Of a stretch of DNA of 64,000 bases, positions 8,749-16,362 are shown in pieces. Every line of letters begins with the position of its first letter. Position 1 is the stretch's first letter. The position numbers and the translations under genes were made by a program. The notes below the pieces were generated by a model that ran no database searches, was not told where the DNA came from, and worked only from the letters and a program-made list of their open reading frames with translations. Source of the DNA: Synechococcus sp. WH 8020 (GTDB lineage: Bacteria > Cyanobacteriota > Cyanobacteriia > PCC-6307 > Cyanobiaceae); the NCBI RefSeq assembly GCF_001040845.1, contig NZ_CP011941.1, forward strand, positions 2,300,890 to 2,364,889, written 5' to 3'.

Positions 8749-9629
8749 GTGTGTCTTTTTCTTCTCCAATACTTCTCAAGGCATTCCCTCGTAGTGGTGG
8801 AACACTTTTTATTACATTGCTTGATGCTCACCCTGAGATAGCAATGTCATATGAAATTTATGAATCTAATCTTTTTGATTCAGATGCTATTCCACTTAAT
8901 CCATCGTTTTGTCTTGATATGCTTTCTAGGGATATTCATAGTGATGATATTTATAGAGTTAAATCTGTATCTGAACCACTCTTCAGGACTTTCTTATTTA
9001 GAGCGATTCGCGCCGGCTTGTGCGTTGATGACATTTGTACTGTTCTTGATTCTTTTGTTTCCAGTGGTAAATCTTTCTCGTCTTCCCCTGAGAGACTTGT
9101 TTTTATTGATTTATTGATGCAGGCTAAGTCTCAACAGCTTAAAAAAGCTCTATGGGGTGGAAAAACACAGTCCGACTTGTTTGCCCTTCAGGATCTTCAC
9201 TCTGACCCTGTATTTTTTATTATGCGCAGAGATTTTCGTGACGTTTATGCCAGTATGATTGTTAAGGGTAATTTCAAATATTCTCCTTCTGAAGCCGCTA
9301 CTCTTTGGGCTAACAACTTTACTCAATTTAGAGAATTCGCTTCCATTTCTTCTGCAAAGACTATGGAAATTGTTTACGAGGATCTTGCTTTGAATCCTGA
9401 GATCGTATTAAAGAATGTTTGTGATTTGATTGGCGTACAATTTTCTGAGGCTATGCTCTCTTTTCATACTAAAAATATGGCTTTATTCCGAAATCCTTTC
9501 GGTCATTTGTCCTCCGACCAGCTCAAGGCTGGTATCAATTCTTCTAGCATTGGCAAATGGAAATCTATCCTAAATTCTGCACAGATTGCCGAAATTGAAG
9601 AGATCTGCGGTGATCTTATTGACTTCTGA
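8745..9629 (+). CDS. Sulfotransferase family protein (paralogue of the first sulfotransferase)
   Basis: Predicted PAPS-dependent sulfotransferase of about 294 residues. The PAPS loop FPRSGGT is near the N-terminus and the 3'-phosphate motif MRRDFRDVYASM is mid-protein. It shares with the gene at 171 the strings RSGGTL, LDAHPE.AMSYE and the C-terminal NP.GHLS.DQ and SIG.WK, but ends about 10 residues earlier. GTG 8745 overlaps the preceding TGA as GTGA, so coupled translation is likely; TTG 8721 is an alternative that would extend the protein by eight residues. The acceptor is unknown. Context suggests sulfation of the same glycan handled by the flanking deacetylase-like proteins. Confidence 0.85.
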   Translation: MSVSFSSPILLKAFPRSGGTLFITLLDAHPEIAMSYEIYESNLFDSDAIPLNPSFCLDMLSRDIHSDDIYRVKSVSEPLFRTFLFRAIRAGLCVDDICTVLDSFVSSGKSFSSSPERLVFIDLLMQAKSQQLKKALWGGKTQSDLFALQDLHSDPVFFIMRRDFRDVYASMIVKGNFKYSPSEAATLWANNFTQFREFASISSAKTMEIVYEDLALNPEIVLKNVCDLIGVQFSEAMLSFHTKNMALFRNPFGHLSSDQLKAGINSSSIGKWKSILNSAQIAEIEEICGDLIDF

Positions 9630-9743
9630 GTTCTTACCTCCACTTTCTTTGTCTTATTCTTTTAGATTATTTTGATGCGTCCCCCAAAATTTTCTTGTTA
9701 TTCGTTCTTATTCCTCTGCTTTCTTTGACCTCCTTTGTTCGCA

Positions 9744-10985
9744 ATGAAGCACCTTTGGATAGTTAACCATTATGCTCAGGAGCCATCAGGTCCAGGTGGC
9801 ACTAGGCATTTTTCTTTTGCTCGGCACCTTCTTGAGTATGATTGGAAAACTTTTATTATAGCTAGTAGTTGTGAACACAACACGGGGCGTCAGCGTTTAG
9901 GTGACTTTGAAACTCTTCGGGCTGATTGTGTTGACGGAGTTGATTTCCTTTGGTTAAAGGTTGCTTTTGAGCCTATTTCAGTTCTTTGGCTCCGTTTGTT
10001 TACGATGTTGTCGTTTGCATTCACTGTCCTTAAACCTGCAACTACGCGTGCCCTCCCCCTACCTGATCTTGTCATTGGCTCCACTGTTCATCCTTTTGCA
10101 GCACTAGCAGCTTTTTTCTTAGCTCGTCGCTACCGCGTTCCCTTTGTGTTTGAGGTTCGTGATCTCTGGCCTCGGACTTTGGTCGCTATGGGGGCAATCA
10201 GAGAACGTGGACCTTTTGATCTGTTTTTTGGCTGGTTAGAGCGCTGGTTAGCTTTCAGGTCATCTTCCGTCTTGGTTTTGATGCCTGGTGGCATTGACTA
10301 TTTTCACTCTCTTGGAATCCCTCGGCAGCGCTTAGTTTGGCTTCCAAACGGTGCAGAGCTTTCTGATTTCCCACCGCCACCAACTTGTATTAAAGCCCAA
10401 CCTTTTCAATTGTTGTATTGCGGTTCCCATGGTCCTGCTAATGCACTTGACACTGTTCTTGATGCCATGGCAATTCTTCAGACACGTGGTGTTTCTTCCA
10501 GCGCTCTAATATTGCGTATGATTGGAGATGGATCTTGTAAGGCTGATCTTCAGCAACGTGCACTTGATCTTGGTCTTTCTGGTGTGATTTTCGAGCCGTC
10601 AGTTCCCAAAAAGGTTTTGGCTGCGCTTATCAGTGATGCTGATGGATTTGTCGTTGCAATGCAACGACTGCCGGAGCTTTATCGCTATGGGATCAGTTTT
10701 AACAAGTTGTTTGATTACTTTCAGGCTGCTCGTCCGATTGTGTCGGCTTCATGCGCAGCCTATGATCCAGTTCTTGCCGCCGATGCAGGATTTGTAGTTC
10801 CAGCAGGTGACCCTTTGGCCCTTGCTGACGGTATTGACAAACTTCGTCAACTGCCATATTTAGAACGCCAGCGCCTTGGCTTAAATGGTCGTGTTTATCT
10901 CGAGCAGAATCACTCTTATCCACTGCTTGGTCAGCGACTAGCTTCTCACTTGGATTCTTTAGTTTCACATGATGACAATCGCTGA
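9744..10985 (+). CDS. Glycosyltransferase family 4 (WbuB-like)
   Basis: GT-B fold glycosyltransferase of 413 residues, expected to add a sugar from an NDP donor to a lipid-linked O-antigen or capsule precursor on the cytoplasmic face. The start LWIVNHYAQEPSGPGGTRHF and the mid-protein VFEVRDLWPRTL are typical of the WbuB group. The donor site near the C-terminus reads ISFNKLFDYFQAARPIV, with the K and E/D pattern of the family. ATG 9744 is preferred over TTG 9735. The last codons are notable: the TGA stop sits exactly where a dehydratase remnant begins in another reading frame, so the gene end may have been made by recombination. Confidence 0.85.
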   Translation: MKHLWIVNHYAQEPSGPGGTRHFSFARHLLEYDWKTFIIASSCEHNTGRQRLGDFETLRADCVDGVDFLWLKVAFEPISVLWLRLFTMLSFAFTVLKPATTRALPLPDLVIGSTVHPFAALAAFFLARRYRVPFVFEVRDLWPRTLVAMGAIRERGPFDLFFGWLERWLAFRSSSVLVLMPGGIDYFHSLGIPRQRLVWLPNGAELSDFPPPPTCIKAQPFQLLYCGSHGPANALDTVLDAMAILQTRGVSSSALILRMIGDGSCKADLQQRALDLGLSGVIFEPSVPKKVLAALISDADGFVVAMQRLPELYRYGISFNKLFDYFQAARPIVSASCAAYDPVLAADAGFVVPAGDPLALADGIDKLRQLPYLERQRLGLNGRVYLEQNHSYPLLGQRLASHLDSLVSHDDNR

Positions 10986-11143
10986 TCTTTCGCGCTAACG
11001 AGTGCGCTTTACCCCCGGATGTGCTCTGGCCCAGGTTGAATGATCTGGAGGCTGCAATTGCGGCACAGGATGTTGAGGGCTCCCTTGAGGTGTTGGCTGA
11101 ACTGGTACCTGAGTGGCGAAGAAGTGAGGTTCAGTCTGTTTAG
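10982..11143 (+). pseudogene. C-terminal remnant of a nucleotide-sugar 4,6-dehydratase (CapD/PglF-type) gene
   Basis: A frame from 10982 to TAG 11141-11143 reads LIFRANECALPPDVLWPRL and continues to LAELVPEWRR. It matches the end of the intact dehydratase encoded at 17526-19469 (LIFRAQERALPPEMLWPRL ... LAEFVPEWQR), with about 32 of 47 residues identical. It has no start codon and nothing of the other 600 residues. Its first bases (TGATCTTTCGCGC) are shared exactly with the intact copy near 19270 and coincide with the stop of the glycosyltransferase gene. This is a recombination scar, not a gene. Confidence 0.9.
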
Positions 11144-11485
11144 TGCATCTTTAAGGGTTCCAGCAGATCCTCAGGCTCTTTGGGGCGGTTGGCTCCGTTG
11201 AATCAGGCCGGCGCTGAAGAAACATTCTTTGCGATGCTTTGATGCGGTGAGATCTGACTTGTTCGCCCCAAAACCTTCAAGAGCTTTGCTGCTACCACCT
11301 TTGATGCGCTGTTCAAGGTTTGGCGACTCACTCACAATGGCCTTTGCATCAGGTGCGGGACAAGGACGCTTAATCTCAGACCAGATGGCATGTTATTGCG
11401 TACGGATTCATGAGATTCCCCATATATCTTGCTGATCGATTCGATCCATCTCCTTGCTCTCCTTTCTTCGGTTTCTAATTAGCTG
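11144..11485. other. Intergenic, 342 bp, no convincing gene
   Basis: No known RNA or protein recognised. On the minus strand a 54-codon frame from GTG 11335 to TGA 11171 reads VSESPNLEQRIKGGSSKALE, and the frame stays open upstream to about 11390. It could be the ruin of a small gene. A 68-codon frame on the + strand overlaps it and looks random. Confidence 0.4.
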
Positions 11486-12433
11486 ATGCCTGCTTCTCTC
11501 ATTCGTAATTTGGTGACCGGTGGTGCTGGTTTTCTGGGCTCCCATCTATGTGATCGCTTGATGGAAGCTGGAGAAGAGGTGATCTGCTTGGACAATTACT
11601 TCACGGGCCGTAAGGCGAATATTGCGCAGTGGATGGGCCATCCCCGCTTTGAATTGATCCGCCATGACGTGACCGAGCCGATCAAGCTTGAGGTGGACCG
11701 GATCTGGCATCTGGCTTGCCCGGCCTCACCGGTGCACTACCAGTTCAACCCGGTCAAAACGGCGAAAACGAGCTTCATCGGCACATACAACATGCTGGGC
11801 CTAGCCAGGCGGGTTGGGGCAAGGCTGCTGTTGGCCAGCACCAGTGAGGTCTATGGCGATCCTGAGGTGCATCCCCAGCCTGAGAGCTATCGAGGATGCG
11901 TGAACCCCATCGGCATTCGCAGCTGCTACGACGAAGGCAAACGGATCGCTGAAACCCTGTGTTTCGATTACCAACGGATGCATGACTTGGAAATCCGGGT
12001 GACGCGGATTTTCAACACCTATGGTCCGCGCATGCTTCCTGATGATGGCCGGGTGGTGAGCAACTTCATCGTGCAGGCGCTCAAAGGAGAGCCGCTCACT
12101 CTTTATGGCGATGGCAGTCAGAGTCGCAGTTTTTGCTTTGTGGATGATCTGATCGAGGGGATGATTCGCTTGATGAATGGTGCCCACACAGGGCCAATCA
12201 ACATTGGCAACCCAACCGAATTCACGATCCGGCAGCTGGCGGAGCTGGTGCGGGACAAGATTAATCCAGACTTGGAATTAATTTGTAAGCCACTGCCTCA
12301 GGATGATCCACTGCAACGGCAGCCCATTATCGATCTTGCCCAGAAGGAGTTGGCTTGGGAACCCTCTGTGGAACTTGAAAAGGGTCTGGAGCCCACGATT
12401 GCTTACTTCAAGGAGTTGCTTCTGTGTACATAG
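11486..12433 (+). CDS. UDP-glucuronate decarboxylase (UDP-xylose synthase family)
   Basis: Short-chain dehydrogenase/reductase of 315 residues that would decarboxylate UDP-glucuronate to UDP-xylose using bound NAD+. The NAD site is [11 protein letters not shown] at residues 11-21, the active-site region reads [12 protein letters not shown] and [12 protein letters not shown], and the catalytic Tyr and Lys sit in [11 protein letters not shown]. The [10 protein letters not shown] and NIGNP strings further on are also typical of this family. Length matches bacterial UXS proteins. It lies in a mid-GC region, unlike the AT-rich genes before it, and likely feeds pentose units into surface polysaccharide. 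Confidence 0.9.
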   Translation: MPASLIRNLVTGGAGFLGSHLCDRLMEAGEEVICLDNYFTGRKANIAQWMGHPRFELIRHDVTEPIKLEVDRIWHLACPASPVHYQFNPVKTAKTSFIGTYNMLGLARRVGARLLLASTSEVYGDPEVHPQPESYRGCVNPIGIRSCYDEGKRIAETLCFDYQRMHDLEIRVTRIFNTYGPRMLPDDGRVVSNFIVQALKGEPLTLYGDGSQSRSFCFVDDLIEGMIRLMNGAHTGPINIGNPTEFTIRQLAELVRDKINPDLELICKPLPQDDPLQRQPIIDLAQKELAWEPSVELEKGLEPTIAYFKELLLCT

Positions 12434-12947
12434 CACTCATCATGATTAATGACTCGAATTGATTGATTTCGCCTCTCTTTATATTTGTCCAGGCTCTTGG
12501 AGGATTTGTTTTTCTTGAATCCTTTATCCTTTGCTAGAAACTTTATTTCATTCCGGTTTTTTACGACTGGATGCCAGGATTGATTGATGATTGATGGCTA
12601 AGTCTAGGTCGAGCTGGATAGCTTTGATGCAACTTTCAAGTCGTGGTTTCTAATCGTCTTGACATATTCTTCCTTTGCTCTGTACTTGGCTTGCTGTTTG
12701 CCTGCTTTGCGCTTTTTCTGTTTCATTCGTGCAAATCCAATCGTGCAAATGCAGTCGTGCAAATGCAGTCGTGATCAGAATCATCTCAGTTAAGTGATTC
12801 TGATTGGCTTTTGGGCCAGATGCTCAATATGCCGTTGATGCATAAAACCTGATTTCATGATTTGAAGGCCTTGGGCAAGCTGAGTGGTCTTTAATTTCAG
12901 AATTTTTTAGTCTCAAGCTGAGCCTTCTTGAGGCATGGCATTCTGAG
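12434..12947. other. Intergenic, 514 bp, with a short tandem repeat
   Basis: T-rich spacer between the decarboxylase and the MurG-like gene. Apart from the 14-bp repeat at 12727-12774 I see no gene, RNA or clear promoter in it. Confidence 0.5.
12727..12774 (+). repeat. 14-bp tandem repeat, three full units plus a partial one
   Basis: TCGTGCAAATCCAA (12727-12740) is followed by two identical copies of TCGTGCAAATGCAG (12741-12754 and 12755-12768), then TCGTGATCAG. The units are exactly adjacent. Role unknown; slipped-strand expansion or a binding array are both possible. Confidence 0.85.
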
Positions 12948-14078
12948 TTGATAAGGGCTTTGATCTTCACCTCCAGCGGTGGTACGGCTCATGATGCAGC
13001 CGCGTATGCGATTGAGGCCTGGCTGAAACGCTGGGATCCAGATGGTGAGGTTCTGGTTGAGCACGTGCTCGAGAACGCGAGCGTCTTCACCGGCGCAGGA
13101 GTCGCTCTTTACAACTGGATCCAGCGCCATGGCCCTTGGATGCACCAGATCTATTGGCGTGTTGTGGAGTTTGAGGATGTGACCAAGCCCGGCACCCTGC
13201 TGGCTGGTCGTTTCTATGTGATCAGGCTGTTGCGCAAGCTTCAGCCAGATTTGCTGATCTCTACCCATCCCCATATCAATCGCGGCCATTTCGATTTGGC
13301 TCGGCGGGTGTGTCCCAATTTGCGCTGCATCACCTGCTGCACCGAGCTCGATGGGGGCTTTGGGTTCAGTCGCAATTGGCTCACAAGGAGCGCGGATGTT
13401 TTCTGGACGCTGACCCCAGAGGTGAGCGCAGATGTACGCCGTAGGGGCTATAACCGGGTCCCGGCTCCGGCCTTGGGACCTTTGTTTGACCCCGCTTTTG
13501 AGGAGGAGCTCGCCCTTCCGGAACGTTGCAATAGCGCTGATCAGTTGCCGTTATTGGTTCTAGGGGCAGGTGCCAATGGTGCCAACAATCACATTCGCTT
13601 GCTCGAGGTGTTGCTGCCCTTGGCAGGCAGGCTGCGTGTCGTGGCTTTATGTGGTCGCCGTCAGGCTGCTCTGGATCAGCTTCGGCAATGGGCTGAGGAG
13701 CATCCCCAACTCTCCCTGACGCCATTGGGCTTCCAGGGGCCTGCTGCGATGGCCAAGTTGTACAAACAAGCTTGGGCGATGGTGGCGAGGCCAGGGGCGC
13801 GCACAGCCACGGAAGCCTTGGCCGCAGGCACGGTGCTGATTTTCAATGGTTTCGGGATGACGATGCCCCAGGAGCTGTTGGCCCGTCGCTACTTCCATGC
13901 CAGAAAGATTGATTGCTGCATTCGCAAGCCTCAGGATTTACTGGAGCTCTGCCGCGGCTGGTTGGAACAACCGCAGCACTATCAGAAACTCAAAGCGGAG
14001 GTAGCGAGACACGCACTAGTGGCTGATCGAGAGGCGATTCGTTCGCTTCTTTTGGCTAGAGACTCCGCAAAGGGATGA
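12948..14078 (+). CDS. MurG/MGDG-synthase-like glycosyltransferase (GT28-type)
   Basis: A 376-residue GT-B protein. The N-terminus ALIFTSSGGTAHDAAAYAIE has the glycine loop and acidic residues of MGDG-synthase-like and MurG-like enzymes that glycosylate lipids. PDLLISTHPHINRGH lies near residue 100, and the donor-side motif RPGARTATEALAAGTVLIF near residue 278. I chose TTG 12948, since no in-frame ATG or GTG is close by. Its stop overlaps the start of the polyketide synthase fragment (ATGA at 14075), so the two were once cotranscribed. That pairing hints that the lost polyketide product was a lipid to be glycosylated, which is inference. Confidence 0.7.
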   Translation: MIRALIFTSSGGTAHDAAAYAIEAWLKRWDPDGEVLVEHVLENASVFTGAGVALYNWIQRHGPWMHQIYWRVVEFEDVTKPGTLLAGRFYVIRLLRKLQPDLLISTHPHINRGHFDLARRVCPNLRCITCCTELDGGFGFSRNWLTRSADVFWTLTPEVSADVRRRGYNRVPAPALGPLFDPAFEEELALPERCNSADQLPLLVLGAGANGANNHIRLLEVLLPLAGRLRVVALCGRRQAALDQLRQWAEEHPQLSLTPLGFQGPAAMAKLYKQAWAMVARPGARTATEALAAGTVLIFNGFGMTMPQELLARRYFHARKIDCCIRKPQDLLELCRGWLEQPQHYQKLKAEVARHALVADREAIRSLLLARDSAKG

Positions 14079-14536
14079 CGGGATTGGATCGTCCGGACAC
14101 GCTCAATCAGCAGGAGCCGATTGCGGTCATCGGCATGGGCTGTCGGCTGCCTGGTGGTGTCGAGAGCTCCGACGATTTTTGGGATCTTTTGGTTGAGGGG
14201 CGAGACGTGATCGGGGAGATCCCTCCTGAACGTTGGGATCCACAACGTCATCACGATCCGGACCCGCGTCGCCCGCTTCACCAGCACGTCCGCCGCGCCG
14301 GACTGGTGGAAGGGATCGATCGGTTTGATCCGGGCTTTTTTGGGATTAGTGGCCGGGAAGCGCAGTGCATGGATCCTCAGCAGCGCCTGCTTCTGGAGGT
14401 GTGCTGGCGTGCGATTGAGGGGGCCGGTCAGCCGATCGAACAGCTTCGCGGCCGCCCTGTGGGTGTGTTTATGGGCATCTCCAGTGCCGACTACAGCGCA
14501 TTGTTATGGGCCTCGGAAGCGCAGTACCTCTCTTGA
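14075..14536 (+). pseudogene. N-terminal fragment of a modular polyketide synthase (ketosynthase domain)
   Basis: The frame opens with EPIAVIGMGCRLPGGVESSD, the classic start of a type I PKS ketosynthase, and continues through DPGFFGISGREAQCMDPQQR and VGVFMGISSADYSALL. It stops at about residue 153, before the catalytic Cys and His residues, so it cannot be active. Sequence homology to PKS ends near 14530, where the DNA passes into a glycosyltransferase in another frame. The start overlaps the previous gene by 4 bp (ATGA), as in an intact operon. The rest of the synthase is absent from the window. Confidence 0.9.
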
Positions 14537-15066
14537 TGTTGTCTCGTGTTTTAGCTGATAAAGGCGTACGAGAGTTCGTCGAAGCGGCAAAAATAGTCAA
14601 GAAAGTCTATCCGAATGTTGCTTTTTCCTATGGTGGGTTCCTTGACTCTTTAAACCCTACATCGATATCTGAATCAGAGTTTCGCTCTTGGGTTGATTCG
14701 GATATTTTTGAATATCTCGGAGATCTTTCGTCGAACGACGTTATCATTGCCTTGAATAAATGTAAATTCTATGTTTTGCCCTCGTACAGGGAAGGTACAC
14801 CCCGCTCGGTTTTAGAGGCTATGGCTTTAGGTAGGCCCATACTTACTACGGATGTACCTGGTTGTAGAGAAACCGTTGTCGATGGCCTCAATGGATTTCT
14901 TGTGCCAGCACGCGATCCGGACGCACTCGCCAATGGAATGATTCGCTTAATTAAGCAATCTGAAGAGGATACTGTTCGCATGGCAAGTAACAGCTTGAAA
15001 CTAGTTAAAGCTCGCTTTGACGTTCGTAAGGTCAATACTCAAATAATTGGGTTGTTGTGTCTATGA
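14521..15066 (+). pseudogene. C-terminal half of a GT4 glycosyltransferase, truncated by recombination
   Basis: The frame VPLLMLSRVLADKGVREFVE is the start of the donor-binding half of an EpsD/CapM-like family 4 transferase. VLPSYREGTPRSVLEAMALG supplies the E...E donor motif, and TTDVPGCRETVVDGLNG follows. The whole N-terminal acceptor domain (about 190 residues) is missing; instead the DNA upstream is polyketide synthase. A small protein might still be translated from TTG or ATG codons near 14530, but it would lack half the active site. The stop overlaps the next ATG (ATGA at 15063), the natural transferase/initiating-transferase arrangement. Confidence 0.85.
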
Positions 15067-15692
15067 ATCTTTTTTATTTCGTTTTTAAGTCTTTTTGTGA
15101 TCGCTTAGTGGCTTTGATTGCTTTTATTCTGCTCTTCCCTTTCTTATTGCTGGTTTGCCTATTCGTTGCCTATTCCTTTGGTTATCCCGTTTTCTTTTGT
15201 CAACAGCGACCCGGCTACCGCGGACGACCCTTCTGGCTACTGAAATTTCGCACGATGACCAATCAGCGAGATGCCAGTGGTGCCTTGCTTCCCGATGCCC
15301 AGCGGCTTACGTCTTTTGGTCGTTGGTTGCGCGCTACTTCCATTGATGAGCTGCCCGAGCTGATTAACATCCTCCGCGGTGAGATGAGCTTCATTGGCCC
15401 GCGGCCCCTGCTGATGCAATACCTGCCGCTTTATTCTGCTCAGCAAGCTCGCCGCCATGACGTGAAGCCCGGCTTCAGTGGTTGGGCCCAGATCAATGGC
15501 CGCAACTCCCTCTCCTGGGAGGAAAAATTTCGTCTTGACGTCTGGTACGTGGATCACCAGAGCTTCTGGCTTGACCTCCGCATCTTTCTGCTCACCATCT
15601 GGAAGGTGATCCGCCGCGAAGGCATCAGTGCCGCGGGGGAAGCCACCATGGCGCCGTTCATGGGGCATGCCGGTGCTGCTGAGCCGCGCTGA
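15063..15692 (+). CDS. Phosphoglycosyl transferase, PglC-like (undecaprenyl-phosphate sugar phosphotransferase)
   Basis: Small monotopic initiating transferase of 209 residues that would load a sugar-1-phosphate onto undecaprenyl phosphate at the inner membrane. It has one N-terminal hydrophobic helix (about residues 12-40), KFRTMTNQRDASG, SIDELPELINILRGEMS with the catalytic Asp-Glu pair, then FIGPRPLLMQY and KPGFSGWAQINGRN. Its length suits the short PglC type, not the longer WcaJ type. I chose ATG 15063, overlapping the upstream stop. Codon use shifts within the gene: the first 120 bp are AT-rich, and the sequence after about 15200 is GC-rich. It heads a four-gene overlapping operon. Confidence 0.9.
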   Translation: MNLFYFVFKSFCDRLVALIAFILLFPFLLLVCLFVAYSFGYPVFFCQQRPGYRGRPFWLLKFRTMTNQRDASGALLPDAQRLTSFGRWLRATSIDELPELINILRGEMSFIGPRPLLMQYLPLYSAQQARRHDVKPGFSGWAQINGRNSLSWEEKFRLDVWYVDHQSFWLDLRIFLLTIWKVIRREGISAAGEATMAPFMGHAGAAEPR

Positions 15693-16336
15693 TGGCCGCT
15701 TTGCTTCTCCTCGGCGCGGGTGGCCATGCCCGGGTCGTCGCAGAAACGGCCTTGGCCACAGGTCGTTTCAGTCATATTTCCTTCCTCGATGATCGCTGCA
15801 CTGGCCCTAACCAGTTGCCCGATCAACTTGGCTGGCCCGTGATCGGACCTTTTGCTGCAGCTTTCGATCCCCAGATCTGTCAGCAATTCTCAGCAGCGCT
15901 GGTGGCCATCGGCAATCCCGCCGTGCGTTTGCAGTGGTTGCCGCGGCTTGTCACCGTTGGCTATGAGATCCCTGTTGTGATTCACCCGACTGCCTGGCTG
16001 TCGCCCTCCGCTCAGCTCGGTGTCGGCACAGTGGTGTTCGCCCAGGCCGCCGTCCAGTCCCAAGCGGTGATCGGTAGCGGTGCCATCCTCAATACAGGTT
16101 GTTCGGTGGACCACGACGTCCAGCTCGGCGATGGCGTGCACATCTGCCCCGGCGCTCGCCTTGCCGGCGAGGTGCAGGTTGGTGACCGAAGCTGGATCGG
16201 TATCGGCTCCTCTGTGATTCAGCAAATTTGCATCGGCGTCGATGTCACCGTCGGCGCCGGCGCCGCCGTGGTGCGAGATCTTCCCGATGGCGCCACCGCC
16301 GTGGGTGTGCCGGCCAGGGTGTTGCCCACCGTCTAA
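15692..16336 (+). CDS. Sugar O/N-acyltransferase, PglD/NeuD family
   Basis: Left-handed beta-helix acyltransferase of 214 residues. The N-terminal Rossmann-like part begins LLLLGAGGHARVVAE, as in PglD/NeuD/PerB proteins, and the C-terminal part has hexapeptide repeats (IGSGAILNTGCSVDHD, GVHICPGARLAGEVQVG). The His in SVDHD is the likely catalytic base. In the bacillosamine pathway PglD uses acetyl-CoA to acetylate the C4 amine of UDP-4-amino-4,6-dideoxy-GlcNAc. The start shares one base with the preceding stop (TGATG). Position between PglC-like and aminotransferase genes supports that role; O-acetylation of another sugar is the alternative. Confidence 0.85.
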   Translation: MAALLLLGAGGHARVVAETALATGRFSHISFLDDRCTGPNQLPDQLGWPVIGPFAAAFDPQICQQFSAALVAIGNPAVRLQWLPRLVTVGYEIPVVIHPTAWLSPSAQLGVGTVVFAQAAVQSQAVIGSGAILNTGCSVDHDVQLGDGVHICPGARLAGEVQVGDRSWIGIGSSVIQQICIGVDVTVGAGAAVVRDLPDGATAVGVPARVLPTV

Positions 16337-16362
16337 GTAGTCATCTTTTATTTCTTCATCGC

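Noticed and set aside
11229-11435. 68-codon + strand frame in the spacer
   Set aside because: No ribosome site, no family and random-looking composition; overlaps a more protein-like minus frame.
16228-16362. N-terminal extension of the aminotransferase
   Set aside because: The stretch is Arg-rich, lies inside the acetyltransferase gene and is absent from the DegT family.
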